Below, in pieces: positions 36,394 through 46,704 of a stretch of 64,000 nt of DNA. How positions within the stretch are numbered: position 1 is the first letter of the stretch; every line of letters starts with the position of its first letter. The notes beneath the pieces are model-generated. The model made no database searches and was not told the DNA's origin. It saw only the letters and a list, made by a program, of their open reading frames with translations. The DNA lies in contig CBDEFQ010000009.1 of NCBI GenBank assembly GCA_965237485.1, forward strand, positions 930,001-994,000, in the 5' to 3' direction. The translations under genes were made by a program, and so were the position numbers. The DNA comes from JAAELZ01 sp965237485. Its GTDB lineage: Bacteria > Pseudomonadota > Gammaproteobacteria > Arenicellales > Poriferihabitantaceae.

Positions 36394-37775
36394 GATACTG
36401 TAACTTCAGGTATGGACTTTTATATTAGATAGAGCAGTATGGCCTTTCCCCCCAGGGGGAATTTTTTCGGATTTTTGATTTATTCAAATTTTCTATCTTG
36501 GTGTCTTGTAAGTTGAGCCATTTGTGCGTTCCCTGTTTTAAGCAATTAAAATACTGGAGACACCCAAATGACCCAATCAAACAATAACGTATTTGACGTA
36601 GTAGTGGAACACACATCTCAGAAGGCCCCGATGCCATGCGCCCCGTGCTCACCGCACTGCTCAATGAGGCGATGAAGATTGAAAGAGAGCCGTTTCCAGG
36701 CGCATCACACTATGAGCATAGTCAAGACCGGCCAGGGTTTGCCCATGGCTACCAGGATAAGCGTATCGATACACAAGCCGGTACGCTCAATCTGCGTATC
36801 CCAAAGACCGCTCAACACGTTGATGAACCTTTTTACCCTCAATCGCTAGAACGCGGCTTACGCAGCCAACGTGCGATGATGCTGACCGTTGCTGAAATGT
36901 ACGTGACGGGCGTTAGCACGCGCCGAGTCGAAAAAGTCATGCAGAGCATGGGTATTGAAAGCATCTCCTCTACACCGGTCTCACGGGCTAACCAGAGCAT
37001 GGATGAGGCGTTAAAAGTCTGGCGTGATCGTCCGTTGGGTAAAGTCTCTTACCTAATCCTTGATGCGCGTTATGAAAAGGTGGGTGAGGGCCACCAAGTG
37101 ATTGATATGGCGGTGTTGAGTGCGGTGGGTGTATTGCCTTGTGGACGGCGTTGCGTATTAGGAACGGCAATGGCACTTAATGAAGCCGAGGTTAACTGGC
37201 GAGCGTTCCTCAAAGGCTTGGTTGACCGGGGCATATATGGTATTGAGTTTATTGTCAGTGATGATCACCGTGGCTTAAAAGCCGCTAGAAAGGCAGTGTT
37301 CCCAGGTATACCTTGGCAGCGTTGCCAGTTTCATCTGGCGCAGAATGCAATGCATCATGCCCCCAATCACAAGATCAAGCAGCGCATTGGTGGTGAGCTG
37401 CGTAGTGTTTGGAATGCACCCAATATGGCAGCTATCTAAAAGTCCTTGTGAGCCAGTACCAGGAAAAGCATGCTCACTTGGCGCAGTGGCTAGAAAACAA
37501 TGTGCCTGAAGGGTTAAATGTGTTTGCCTTGCCAGATAGACACCAAAAGAAAATGCGAAGCTCCAACCGCATTGAACGGACGGTTCAACAAGAACTTAAG
37601 CGGCGAACCCGCTTGGTCAGAGTCTTTCCTAACCGAGAGGCTTGGTTACGATTAGTCAGTGCCATTCTGATTGAAATTGACGACGAATGGGCTAATGCTA
37701 ATCATCGATATATCGTGTGGAACGACAATGAGTCAACTTGCTAGACAAAAAGGCCCTACCCAATGTTGCGTAATC
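36394..37775 (+). mobile_element. IS256-A copy 4
   Basis: Full-length ends, no MITE. It sits directly after the kinase gene. No target duplication is visible. Confidence 0.88.
36636..37744 (+). pseudogene. IS256-A transposase with 10-bp deletion
   Basis: 36636-37439 matches the other copies, but near 37434 ten bases (GCTCAGGTTA in copies 1-3) are missing, shifting the frame. The C-terminal part continues in another frame to 37744. It shares EKVGEGHQ with copy 1. Confidence 0.88.
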
Positions 37776-37866
37776 TCTAAACTCAGTAATAGTAAGGAAT
37801 TTTATTCATGTGTCCATCATACAGGGTTTTATAGACACCGTTTCGGAAAAAATTCCTAAGCTAGTT

Positions 37867-38950
37867 TTATTTTCCCGACTTTGTTCTATTGTCATTTTTA
37901 CAAATCATCTGACAGTTAGATTCGATGGTTTTACCACCTTCATGCCACGGTGTTATGTGGTCAGCCTCCATTTCTGATATTTCGAAATATTCTTTACAAA
38001 TTGTACAAACTCCTTTTTGTTGTTCATAACCCTTTTGCTTAATAGCATCGGTAAAGGCACGAATAGATAGATATTTTTCGTTTCGAGTTAGTATGTATGG
38101 ATAGATACCGCTCTTTTTCGTTACGTCATCGTCGAGTATGAGTTTAGCGGTTTCCTCTTCAATCGTTGTCGTGTCATATTGTTCATCTTTGAACTGATTG
38201 TATAAAGAACCCCAGTCCACGCCTTTCATGAATTTTCTCTTTTTAGTGAAAGTAGTGCCTACCCACGTAATGACAGATTGAAAATATATCCACAAGGCAT
38301 TACCGTTTTGGTCGTGCTGGTGTTGTGCCATATAGTTCTCTATCTTGCCTTTTGAAATCCATTTTATAGCGGTTTCTAAATACTCTTGTCTTATCGGTGA
38401 ACCGTTTAAATAATCACTTCCCATGCCATAGGCTGGACACCCGTTTTTACTAAAGTATCTCTTAACGTCTGAAACCCACGAACCAGAATAAACAGCATTT
38501 CGTAGTTCTTGGTCTGATAATTTTTCACCTGCAATATTGATTGTTCTAAACCACTCTAGTTTTTCGCTGTCTGCCCCCCCGCACAAATAAACCATTAGTT
38601 TGTAATTCAATATTTGGTCTTTCTCATCTTGTTGCAAGTTGTGAAAATACCTATCATTAAAGGCAAAATCACCCTCTACAAATTGACTAATTGAGATGGT
38701 TCGTTAGTTGTCCGTCAATAACTTCAAAGTTGCTATCGTCCCTTTCTGCCCAGTACATGACATTAAGCGGGAAGTCCTTTGTTATCGTATCAATTACAGC
38801 GTCTCGCTGTTTATCCTTGTAAATAAACTCTCTTTGATATGGTGGGCGTATATCTAATTTGCCACCATAACCAATAACGCCACTTTCTTGATTGTCTTCA
38901 TAGCCCTCGGTTAATTCTCGGACGGTGATTTCTTTAAGTTGAATATCCAT
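37867..38950 (-). pseudogene. DUF262/HNH endonuclease, frameshifted
   Basis: 38950-38687 encodes the DUF262 (ParB/GmrSD-N-like) domain with RPPYQREFIYKDKQRD and FEVIDGQ. An extra T follows (CAACTAACG where CAACAACG is expected), and the protein resumes as QRTISISQFVEG and then 38637-37867. The C-terminal HNH nuclease has CTICKEYFEISEMEADHITPWHEGG and N-x-Q-M-I-C. Such DUF262-HNH proteins act in type IV-like restriction (GmrSD family) or beside methylases. The region is AT-rich compared with its neighbours, fitting acquisition by transfer. One base breaks it, so decay is recent. Confidence 0.83.
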
Positions 38951-38957
38951 AACGTTT

Positions 38958-39299
38958 CTATGCTTGTGGCTCTTTATTTCGTATTAATATGCGAGCGTAG
39001 ATTTCTCTATTATTGATAGTGAATCTTCTCCCATAGTATGGGTTATCTTCAACATATCTATCTATTCCGATAATTTCAAATTGTTCAGGGCTGTACTTAT
39101 TGATGAATGTGATGGGAACTCCCATAACGCCAGTATAGTCAATAGGTATATCAGCGACTTTATTTACGTTGATTGCATCGTAATTATCGTACTTTTGATG
39201 CTCCTTTGACTCATACTTTTTATAAAGTGAGAGTGCAGCATAACTCATCGAGTATCTACATAATTTGTTAAAATTAGGCATGCAAAAACCATTCGCCAC
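38958..39299 (-). pseudogene. EcoRI-family adenine-specific DNA methylase, C-terminal fragment
   Basis: KYDNYDAINVNKVADIPIDYTGVMGVPITFINKYSPEQFEIIG matches the conserved C-terminal block of EcoRI-type methylases, which modify the adenine of the recognition site, and YARILIRN ends it. The N-terminal two thirds, including the SAM-binding motif, are missing where the IS5-type element starts near 39250. The DUF262-HNH gene starts 7 bp downstream, so the two formed one operon. Confidence 0.8.
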
Positions 39300-40287
39300 C
39301 CAACGAGATTTATTAGTATCAAGATCAGATTTGGATCATCCAATTCTGCATAGTCTTGATGATACAGAAGTGCTATTAGATTGGAGCGAAATAGAGACAC
39401 TGCTTTCATCTATTTATGCTGGCACTACTGGCCGCCCTAGTTATCCATTACTTAGTTTGTTCCGCAGCTTGATGCTGGGAATTTGGTATGAACTGTCGGA
39501 TAGGGAGTTAGCACAGTGCTTATTTAGAGATTTATTGTTTCGTAAGTTTTGCCGCTTTGAGTTAGGCGGCGATGTACCTGAAGCTTCGACCCTTGGGCGC
39601 TTTCGTAACCAGTTAATGGAGCACGAACTGTGGGATCGCTTGCTAGGTGAGATCAATCGTCAACTTGAAGCGAAGAACATTATTATGAGCAAGGGGCGCA
39701 TCAACATTATAGATGCAACACCTATAGAAGCGGCTCGTTCTGGAAATGGTAACGGCAAAGATGGGACGCCTAAGCGAGACCCTGAAGCGAGCTGGCATGT
39801 CAAAAATGACAGCCGAGGTCGAAAGAAGTCTACCTATGGCTACTCAGTGCATACGGGAGTTGATGAGGATGGGTTTGTTCAGTGCCAGAATGTGACGCCA
39901 GGGCATGTTCATGACAGCCAACTGCGCGATGAATTGCTGTTGGGCGATGAGACTGCCCTATATGCTGATGCGGCGTATAGTTCTGAGGAGACGCGAGATA
40001 AACTGGAGCAACTTGGAATTGATGATCAGGTTCAACGCAAGGGCTATCGAGGTAATCCGTTGTCAGATGCAGACCGTACCCGTAATGCAGTTATTGCGGT
40101 AACGCGAGCAGGTGGCGAACGGCTCTTTGCGACTTACAAGCAGCATTATGGTTTAGCTCGCACTCGGTTCATGGGGCTAGCGAAGAACCAGACTGTTTAC
40201 GGCCTAGCGGCGATGGCAGCGAATATCCGTAAAGGCGCTAAGTTCTTAAGCTTGTATGGCTTGCCTGATTGGCACTATGCTGGATAG
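39280..40287 (+). CDS. IS5-type transposase, element 2
   Basis: 335 residues from ATG 39280. DUF772 N-terminal domain (GRPSYPLLSLFRSLMLGIWYELSDREL). Catalytic Asp in IDATPIEAA, the segment YGYSVHTGVDEDGF, Asp in YADAAYSS, and Glu in RAGGERLFATYKQHYG. Intact, hence possibly active. It belongs to a different IS5 subgroup from the transposase at 11431. It interrupts the EcoRI-type methylase gene. Exact IS ends were not identified; the right end lies before 40431. Confidence 0.88.
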   Translation: MQKPFATQRDLLVSRSDLDHPILHSLDDTEVLLDWSEIETLLSSIYAGTTGRPSYPLLSLFRSLMLGIWYELSDRELAQCLFRDLLFRKFCRFELGGDVPEASTLGRFRNQLMEHELWDRLLGEINRQLEAKNIIMSKGRINIIDATPIEAARSGNGNGKDGTPKRDPEASWHVKNDSRGRKKSTYGYSVHTGVDEDGFVQCQNVTPGHVHDSQLRDELLLGDETALYADAAYSSEETRDKLEQLGIDDQVQRKGYRGNPLSDADRTRNAVIAVTRAGGERLFATYKQHYGLARTRFMGLAKNQTVYGLAAMAANIRKGAKFLSLYGLPDWHYAG

Positions 40288-40431
40288 TTGTGCCTTTAAT
40301 ATGGCTTAGGTGCTCGAATTGATAAAATAGTGACTAAATGATGATCGAATACGCGAAACTGGGCAAATATAGCTCAAAAAATGAGTGCTTCGAAAATATC
40401 AAACTAAAATCGTGAGTTACGCTGCGCTCTC

Positions 40432-41472
40432 ATGTTAAATAAAAACCAACAAATTGCGATTTACATGGAAGCGAGCTTGGGCAGCGACTACGGGAAAATG
40501 GGCTATGGTGTTATGCGCTATATCGCAAACCCGGTCGCCTGTGTAATCGATTCCACACATACTGGAAAACTAGTTAAGGAAGTTTGTACCGTTCCTGCTG
40601 ATATTCCCGTAGTAAGCAGCGTTGAAGAAGCGCATAAGTTGGGTGCCCAAGTGCTGGTATTAGGTACCGCTCCTTCCGGCGGCCGTATACCCGAAAGCTG
40701 GTATCCGCCGCTAGAGCAAGCTTTAAGTCTTGGGATGAGTCTTATAAACGGCCTGCATGATGAGCTGAGTGCGATCTTCGCTGATAAATTAAATAGCGGA
40801 AGTAATCAATGGATATGGGACACACGCAAACCCGCGTTCACACCGGACATTGCCACCGCTAAAGCCGCGCAGCTTAATAATAAACGCGTACTGCTTGTCG
40901 GCACCGATATGGCGATTGGCAAAATGACCGCCGGCTTGGAAATTTATGATTATGTGCGTAAGCACAACCCTAGTGCCGCTTTCATTGCTACAGGTCAAAT
41001 TGGCATTACCGTTACCGGCGAAGGCATCCCGCTAGACGCATTTAAAGTAGACCATGCCTGCGGCGCGGTAGAAACTGCAGTAATGCAAGCTGCAAATAAC
41101 GATTATATTTTTGTAGAAGGCCAAGGCTCACTGCTACACCCCGGAAGCAGCGCTACTTTGTCATTAATGCGTGGTAGTTGTGCCAATCGCTTGATTATGT
41201 GCCACCGTGGGGGTATGAATACCCTGCGCAAACCCGATCATATAAAAGTCCCACCAATGAGTGAGTTCATCGCACTGAACGAAGCGTTAGCGGGGGTGTG
41301 CGGTTCGCTAACCACGCCCAAAACAATTGGTATTGCCCTTAATAGTGTGATGTTAAGCGAAGAAGAAACGGTAGCAGAAATCGCCAGATTAGAAGATGAA
41401 ACCGGTTTGCCTGTTGATGACGTAGTGCGTAATGGCGCGGGGAAACTAGGGGAAGCTTTACTGGCTTCCTAA
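40432..41472 (+). CDS. DUF1611-family protein, DgcN-like (D-glutamate N-acetyltransferase group)
   Basis: 346 residues with a P-loop-like VGTDMAIGKMTAG at about 161-173, an N-terminal Rossmann-type part (ACVIDSTHTGKLV, LVLGTAPSGGR), and the stretches VEGQGSLLHPGSSATLSLMRG and MCHRGG typical of DUF1611. DgcN, a member of this family, N-acetylates D-glutamate in marine bacteria; the usual partner DgcA (a dipeptide epimerase-like enzyme) is not seen here, so the function is a family-based inference. Start ATG 40432 follows an IS5-type element by about 145 bp. Confidence 0.8.
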   Translation: MLNKNQQIAIYMEASLGSDYGKMGYGVMRYIANPVACVIDSTHTGKLVKEVCTVPADIPVVSSVEEAHKLGAQVLVLGTAPSGGRIPESWYPPLEQALSLGMSLINGLHDELSAIFADKLNSGSNQWIWDTRKPAFTPDIATAKAAQLNNKRVLLVGTDMAIGKMTAGLEIYDYVRKHNPSAAFIATGQIGITVTGEGIPLDAFKVDHACGAVETAVMQAANNDYIFVEGQGSLLHPGSSATLSLMRGSCANRLIMCHRGGMNTLRKPDHIKVPPMSEFIALNEALAGVCGSLTTPKTIGIALNSVMLSEEETVAEIARLEDETGLPVDDVVRNGAGKLGEALLAS

Positions 41473-41691
41473 TTAGGATTCCCCATTGCAATCGGGTTTG
41501 TGAGTAAGTGGTTAAGCTAACTAAAAATCATTCGGACAAAATTTTATGAGCGGTGCTATATATTCATCACGGTCATTCGGGTTGGTAAGATTTACAAGAT
41601 TTTAATTTCCCTTTTGTATAAGCAAGAACAAAGAATCCTGTTGGTAGGAAAAATATTAAATTAGGGGAACAGTAAACGAGAGAATCACACA

Positions 41692-41889
41692 ATGATGAAA
41701 GAGCACTTGCACCGTCATGGACTTAGTTTCAGAGAACATTTTAGAAATAATTGGTCGTTAACAATCATGGCTTTGAAATCTGCTTTTTACACATTTGGTC
41801 ATGGTCTAACACCTAGGGTCAGTGGTTTAAGGGCCTCGGAGTTGCACAATGAAATTTGGGTAGAGGGACGAAAAGCATCACTACAGGAC
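41692..41889 (+). pseudogene. DUF6356-like small protein, 3' end replaced by IS
   Basis: MMKEHLHRHGLSFREHFRNN then ALKSAFYTFGHGLTPRV and ASELHNE is the pattern of short DUF6356 proteins (HL...SYxxH...HGxxP...AS). The rve element starts at 41890, and the last residues up to 41955 come from it. The function of the family is unknown. Only a few native residues are probably lost. Confidence 0.6.
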
Positions 41890-41929
41890 AGTCTATTCCA
41901 ATACAGGAATGATACCGAGAAGTTGATTG

Positions 41930-43339
41930 TCATTTCTGTTCAAAGATGTTTTTAAAGAGTTTAGTTTTTTCCTCATTGAGTTGTTTTGCTACCTCATTAT
42001 CAGTCATCTGATAAACGATATCGTCAAGCATTGTAAACGAGATGTGAGTTTTAAGATATGACTGTGCATTGGTCAACGATTTGAGTTTTTCATAAGGCGT
42101 CATCATGTTTCGATATGGATAGGTTTTGACTTGTTTTCCTTTGTTGTTAGTGCTGATCTGTGGGAAGAAACAAGGTCGGTGATAATTCAAATAAGGGTTA
42201 AGAAAGTCGGTGGCAAATTGATTAATCTCAGGCGCATATTTTTGCGGGATATGCATGAAGCCAAGATGCTTGCGCACGATGGCCCCATTGTTGCACTCAA
42301 CTAAGGCATGGTCGTTACGGTGTCTAGCCCTGGATTGGGTCAACTCGATTAATCCTAGATAAATCAGTTAAAACACGAAAGTCCATGCAAGCTCTTGATG
42401 CACCTAGCAAAATCAAAAAAAACCTTATCACCAATAAGGTGACCGCGACTTTTTTGATTTCACTATGCACTTCAATTGCTTACATGTCTTTTCCGCGTTT
42501 AACTGATTTATCTAGGTTAATAGCTTATTCAACAATCGCACCACCGATTGGTTAATGTATTCACTGCCATTATCGGCATGAAAGCCTTTAATCACAAAGG
42601 GGAACTGCTCTAGCATTTGAGTGAGAATAGGCATCAAGAATGGCTCTGATATTTTCTGTGTAGAAGACACGACTTCAAACGGGGTGATCTCATCAACGGC
42701 GTTGATATGATAGACCCCTTTAACCTTGTCCTTATCGCCCTGATGCACTGTATCTACACGGCTATAGCCAGGTTGACCTTCTGGCTGTGGCTTACGTCTT
42801 TGGCCGATAGAAGAAGGCTTGGAATGTGTCTTTTCAAAGTGACGGCGATTGTTCTGGTAGGGTTTAGATCGGCGTAGATTGTATAGATGAGAAACCGGGA
42901 TAGGTGCCAGGTTGGCATACTCAGTTTGCTCATAGACAACCAAGGCGCGCTCACAGAGTTTCCTAGTGGCATGGCCTGATAACGTACCGTGGAGTTCATC
43001 CATATCTGCTAGAAGCTTAATGTCTTGATTGCTATAGCGTCTAGCAAAGCCCCTTGTGGCACGATGTCGCCACTGGATTCTACCGTGCTTGAGATAGCTG
43101 GCAGCCAGGCGTTTCACTTGCACATAAGAGTAACCGCTGATGCGTGTGATATAACGCAGCACAAGACCCTTATCGGCTCGACCCAGTTTGCTGTATTTGA
43201 AACGCATTAAGGTGCGTTTGATGAAATCATAGCGATTGCGTTTACCGTCGATTGCCAGATCGATTTCATCAGTACCTTGTAGCAACAAGCGTGCCTTATC
43301 AAGGGTACCTATATGGTGGTCATTCATAATGGTATTCAT
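41930..43339 (-). pseudogene. Integrase-core transposase interrupted by MITE-A
   Basis: The N-terminal part 43339-42517 has a helix-turn-helix region (RYITRISGYSYVQVKRLAASYL), then the rve core with Asp in YSRVDTVHQ and Asp in HADNGSEYIN. After the MITE the frame resumes (ELTQSRARHRNDHALVECNNGAIVRK, with the Glu) to 41930. Without the MITE the protein of about 410 residues would be intact. Similar to IS481-like 'integrase catalytic region' proteins. Confidence 0.88.
42354..42516. mobile_element. MITE-A in rve transposase
   Basis: 163 bp between TTAAT duplications (42349-42353, 42517-42521). The empty site is readable near 24250 in the other rve copy. Confidence 0.93.
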
Positions 43340-43442
43340 TCACCATCATGAACAGAAATTAGATTAGTTCGGTATCATTTCCGATTAGAATCAGTCCCTT
43401 CGCTCAGTATCATTTCATGTTGGACAAGACTGCTGATTGACA

Positions 43443-43540
43443 AACAGGGATTTCAGGGAGAAAATATCGGGGCTTCCGTGGCATAAAGCGAGTATAACAG
43501 CACAGGTCATTTCTTTCTTTAAAGGGGTCTGACCCCTTTT
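43443..43540 (-). repeat. Inverted copy of the RAYT 5' end plus palindrome
   Basis: About 98 bp matching the complement of 45139-45233, with one small indel. It includes the start of the RAYT coding region and the palindrome AAAGGGGTCTGACCCCTTTT at 43521-43540. With its partner it brackets the SEL1 gene. Confidence 0.9.
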
Positions 43541-43547
43541 GATTGCA

Positions 43548-44918
43548 TTATTGAATGCCCTGCTCGTTCAATTTTCGATAAGCATCACACCCACCCTGAT
43601 CACCTCCGTCACATGCCAGGCCATATAGATGCTTTGCTTTGCTTTTGTCTTGCTTCACGCCTCTACCATTGGCGTATGAATTCCCTAAATTAAAGCACCC
43701 GCCCATGTACCCGCCGTCACAAGCGGTTTGGTATAAGTCGTTGGCTTTCTTATGATCTTGTTTAACGCCTCTACCATTGGCGTATAAAGCCCCCAAGTTA
43801 TTGCACCCGCCCATGTTCCCGCTGTCACAAGCTTTTTGGTATAAGTCACTGGCTTTTTTGTAGTCCTGTTTGACGCCTTCGCCTTTGGTGTATGAAACCC
43901 CCAAGTTAAAGCACCCGCTCATGTTCCCGCCGTCACAAGCGGTTTGGTATAAGTCACTGGCTTTTTTGTAGTCCTGTTTGACGCCTTCGCCTTTGGTGTA
44001 TGAATTCCCCAAGTTAAAGCACCCGTCCATGTCCCCGCCGTCACAAGCGGTTTGGTATAAGTCACTGGCTTTTTGGTAATCCTGTTTGACGCCTTCGCCT
44101 TTGGTGTATGAATTCCCCAAGTTAAAGCACCCGCCCATGTTCCCGCCGTCACAAGCGGTTTGGTATAAGTCACTGGCTTTTTTGTAGTCCTGTTTGACGC
44201 CTTCGCCTTCACTGTATGAATTCCCTAAATTAAAGCACCCGCCCATGTCCCCGCCGTCACAAGCGGTTTGGTATAAGTCGTTGGCTTTCTTATGATCTTG
44301 TTTAACGCCTCTACCATTGTCGTATAAAACCCCCAAGTTATTGCACCCGCCCATGTCCCCGCCGTCACAAGCGGTTTGGTATAAGTCGTTGGCTTTCTTA
44401 TGATCTTGTTTAACGCCTCTACCATTGTCGTATAAAACCCCCAAGTTATTGCACCCGCCCATGTCCCCGCCGTCACAAGCGGTTTGGTATAAGTCGTTGG
44501 CTTTCTTATGATCTTGTTTAACGCCTCTACCATTGTCGTATAAAACCCCCAAGTTATTGCACCCGCCCATGTCCCCGCCGTCACAAGCGGTTTGGTATAA
44601 GTCGTTGGCTTTTTGATAGTCCTGTTTGACGCCGTAGCCGCTGTAATATGAATTCCCTAAATTAAAGCACCCGTCCATGTTCCCGCCGTTACAAGCGGTT
44701 TGGTATAAGTCACTGGCTTTTTTGTAGTCCTGTTTGACGCCTTCGCCTTCGTAATATGAATTCCCTAACAAAACGCAATCGGACATTTTACCGCCGTCAC
44801 AATTTTTTTGCCTTTCCTCGATAGTGCTGGCTGAAGCAGCGAGCGTATTTATTGTAAAAGCACTTAATATGGATATTAGTATTCGTTGTACGAAAGATGT
44901 TTTTTTAACTTTAAGCAT
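43548..44918 (-). CDS. Secreted Cys-rich SEL1/TPR-like repeat protein (Hcp-like)
   Basis: 456 residues. Sec signal peptide (FVQRILISILSAFTINTLAASA) is followed by eleven SEL1 repeats of 36 residues, each of the form GVKQDYKKASDLYQTACDGG-xMGGCFNLG. Two Cys per repeat, ACDGG and GGC, mirror the disulfide-locked repeats of Helicobacter Hcp proteins. Three central repeats (about 44250-44580) are nearly identical at the DNA level, a sign of recent expansion. Probably periplasmic or secreted, with protein-protein contact function. Flanked by an inverted repeat of about 97 bp that belongs to a RAYT transposase (see findings). No damage. Confidence 0.88.
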   Translation of the reverse strand: MLKVKKTSFVQRILISILSAFTINTLAASASTIEERQKNCDGGKMSDCVLLGNSYYEGEGVKQDYKKASDLYQTACNGGNMDGCFNLGNSYYSGYGVKQDYQKANDLYQTACDGGDMGGCNNLGVLYDNGRGVKQDHKKANDLYQTACDGGDMGGCNNLGVLYDNGRGVKQDHKKANDLYQTACDGGDMGGCNNLGVLYDNGRGVKQDHKKANDLYQTACDGGDMGGCFNLGNSYSEGEGVKQDYKKASDLYQTACDGGNMGGCFNLGNSYTKGEGVKQDYQKASDLYQTACDGGDMDGCFNLGNSYTKGEGVKQDYKKASDLYQTACDGGNMSGCFNLGVSYTKGEGVKQDYKKASDLYQKACDSGNMGGCNNLGALYANGRGVKQDHKKANDLYQTACDGGYMGGCFNLGNSYANGRGVKQDKSKAKHLYGLACDGGDQGGCDAYRKLNEQGIQ

Positions 44919-45138
44919 TTTTGTTCCAGGGTAGTAAATAGCACCATGAAGGTTCTTTGGGCGTAGTGATTTTATCTATTAAAGCCAGTGAAAGCCAGTG
45001 CATTTGCTTCGCGCTCTTCGGCCTTATGTAGTTGGTTTTTGAGAAGTATGTTTTCGCGTCTTAAGTGTAACCGACCAAGGCCTGTCCGCAAAGCAACAGA
45101 TTAATCGCGATCGAATCGAGAACCAAAAGTATAACAGC

Positions 45139-45233
45139 AAAAGGGGTCAGACCCCTTTAAAAGAAATGACCTGTGCTGTTATACTCGCTTTATGCCACGG
45201 AAGCCCCGATATTTTCTCCCTGAAATCCCTGTT
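45139..45233 (+). repeat. RAYT 5' end and palindrome, right arm of inverted pair
   Basis: Starts with AAAAGGGGTCAGACCCCTTT, a palindrome common next to IS200/RAYT genes, and runs into the RAYT start. Its complement is at 43443-43540. Confidence 0.9.
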
Positions 45234-45902
45234 CATGTGACGCAGCGTGGATTGAATCGTGGTGCTGTTTTTATTGAAGATGATGACTTTCAGGCCTTTC
45301 TCGAATACTAAGTTAAAGCTAAAGAACAGCATAACTGTAAGAGACATGCTTATGCGTTGATGACTAATCATTATCATTTGCTAGTTACGCCACCAGATAG
45401 TTATAGCTTAAGCGCAATGATGCAGACAATGGGGCGGCATTTTGTACCTTTTATTCACAACAAATACGGCGGGAGTGGCTCTATCTGGGAGGGGCGGTTT
45501 AAAGCCAGTTTGGTGCAAGACGAAACCTATTTTTTAAACTGTATGCGTTATATCGAGATGAACCCTGTTTCTGCCAATATGGTAGCACTGCCAGAAGATT
45601 ATACTTGGAGTAGTTTTAAACATAATGCACTGGGAGATGAGCCTTATTGGATAGATGAGCATACAGAATATCTGGCATTAGGCTCAACTTCTAAAGCACG
45701 TCAGGTTAGCTATCAAGAAATGTTCTCTGAATACCTTTCTAAAGCTGAAATATTTGGTATTGAGAGTGCATTGCAAACAGGAACACCGCTAGGCAACCAA
45801 CGCTTTAACCTAGATAAATCAGCGTTTAAAACTGGACACCTGTCAGCGAGTAAAACTGAACAATTAAATACAATAATATTTCTTTATCATCAACTCAAGT
45901 GA
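45192..45902 (+). pseudogene. REP-associated tyrosine transposase (RAYT) with internal stop
   Basis: TnpA_REP/IS200-type HUH single-strand transposase. MPRKPRYFLPEIPVHVTQRG and NRGAVFIEDDDF form the start. A TAA at 45309-45311 follows FLEY. The frame then reads VKAKEQHNC...HAYALMTNHYHLLVTPP (HUH motif HYH), SIWEGRFKASLV with the Y-containing helix YFLNCMRYIEMNPV, and WSSF. About 236 residues in all. It normally acts on REP hairpins; one lies at its 3' end (45888-45926). Inactive here unless the stop is read through. Confidence 0.88.
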
Positions 45903-45926
45903 AGCGTAGCGAAACTTGAGTTGATG
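45888..45926. repeat. REP-like hairpin at RAYT 3' end
   Basis: Perfect 12-bp stem CATCAACTCAAG/CTTGAGTTGATG around TGAAGCGTAGCGAAA. The apex matches the hairpins at 6197-6233 and 53278-53320. Confidence 0.75.
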
Positions 45927-45950
45927 AATCAATCCTGCTTTCTTGCGATG

Positions 45951-46704
45951 TTATTTTTTAGTGACAGTCTTGAGCTTTGCTTTAGCACTAGACTGCTTGA
46001 ATCGATATGAGTCGTTACCCGTTTCAATCATTGAGCAATGATGAGTCACTCTGTCGAGCAAAGCCGTGGTCATTTTCTTGTCGCCAAATACCTGCACCCA
46101 TTCACTGACATTAAGCTTGGTGGTAAACACGATGGAGGTTTTCTCGTATAGCTTGCTGATCAGGTGGAATAATAGTGCGCCACCCGATGCGGGGAAGGGT
46201 AAATATCCCAGCTCATCGAATATCACCGCATCTAACGGTTGCATAATTCGTGCTAGCCGCCCCTGCTTCTCATCCTGCTGTTCTTTGATCAGCAGATTAA
46301 CCAGGTCCACCACATTGTAAAACCGAACCCGATGACCTGAATGAATGGCTTTAATGCCTAAGGCCGTAGCTATAATGGGTTTTGCCTGTTCCAGTGCCAC
46401 CGACAAAGATGGGGTTATGGGTTCTGTCCATATAGTCAGCCTGAGACAAATCCTCGATGAGCGCGGGTTCAACTTCGCTCTGGGTAAAGTCAAATTGCTG
46501 TAAATCACGGTGATGAGGGAATTTAGCCACCTTCATTGGGTAGTTAAGCCGCCTCACTTCTCGGTCCGTTCGCTCGGCATCCATCAATTTAATTAACCCA
46601 GATTGCAACGTTACTTTAGAACGAGGCGAATCTATCAACTCAGGTAAGCATGGTGCCATACCGTGTAGTTTAAGGGCTTTAAGATCATCAACAAGTTCAA
46701 GCAT
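45951..46704 (-). pseudogene. istB: IS21 helper ATPase IstB, frameshifted
   Basis: 46704-46351 encodes the N-terminal part with the Walker A region VGGTGTGKTH, after which the frame is lost. The correct protein resumes as IIATALGIKAIHSGHRVRFYNVVDL in the frame ending at 45951, with Walker B VIFDELGYLPF and TTKLNVSEW. A single-base lesion near 46390 explains both. It overlaps the end of istA by 8 bp, as is normal for IS21. Confidence 0.87.

Larger units (their letters stand above)
41890..43431 (-). mobile_element. rve-type (IS481-like) element, most complete copy
   Basis: Ends AGTCTATTCCAATACAGG and (complement) AGTCTTGTCCAACATG, imperfect inverted repeats followed inward by AATGATAC on both sides. 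About 1.54 kb including the 163-bp MITE-A. No target duplication found. The other three copies in the window are partial. Confidence 0.85.

Noticed and set aside
36425..36664. 70-79-codon frames (MSSAVSTGRMASGP...) opposite the 5' end of every IS256-A
   Set aside because: They are repeated only because the IS is repeated, lie antisense to the transposase start and have no protein-like features.
43919..44584. Long alternative frames in the SEL1 gene encoding repeats such as TAGTWAGAITWGFY
   Set aside because: These are shadow frames of the DNA repeat, with no start signals of their own.
43548..44918. Regular repeats in the SEL1 gene considered as a CRISPR array
   Set aside because: The repeats are contiguous 108-bp coding units with no spacers; the frame and Cys pattern are protein-driven.
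45805..45830. CCTAGATAAATCAG inside the RAYT gene, matching the first 14 bases of MITE-A
   Set aside because: No second end or duplication is nearby and the bases fit the RAYT coding frame; it may be chance.
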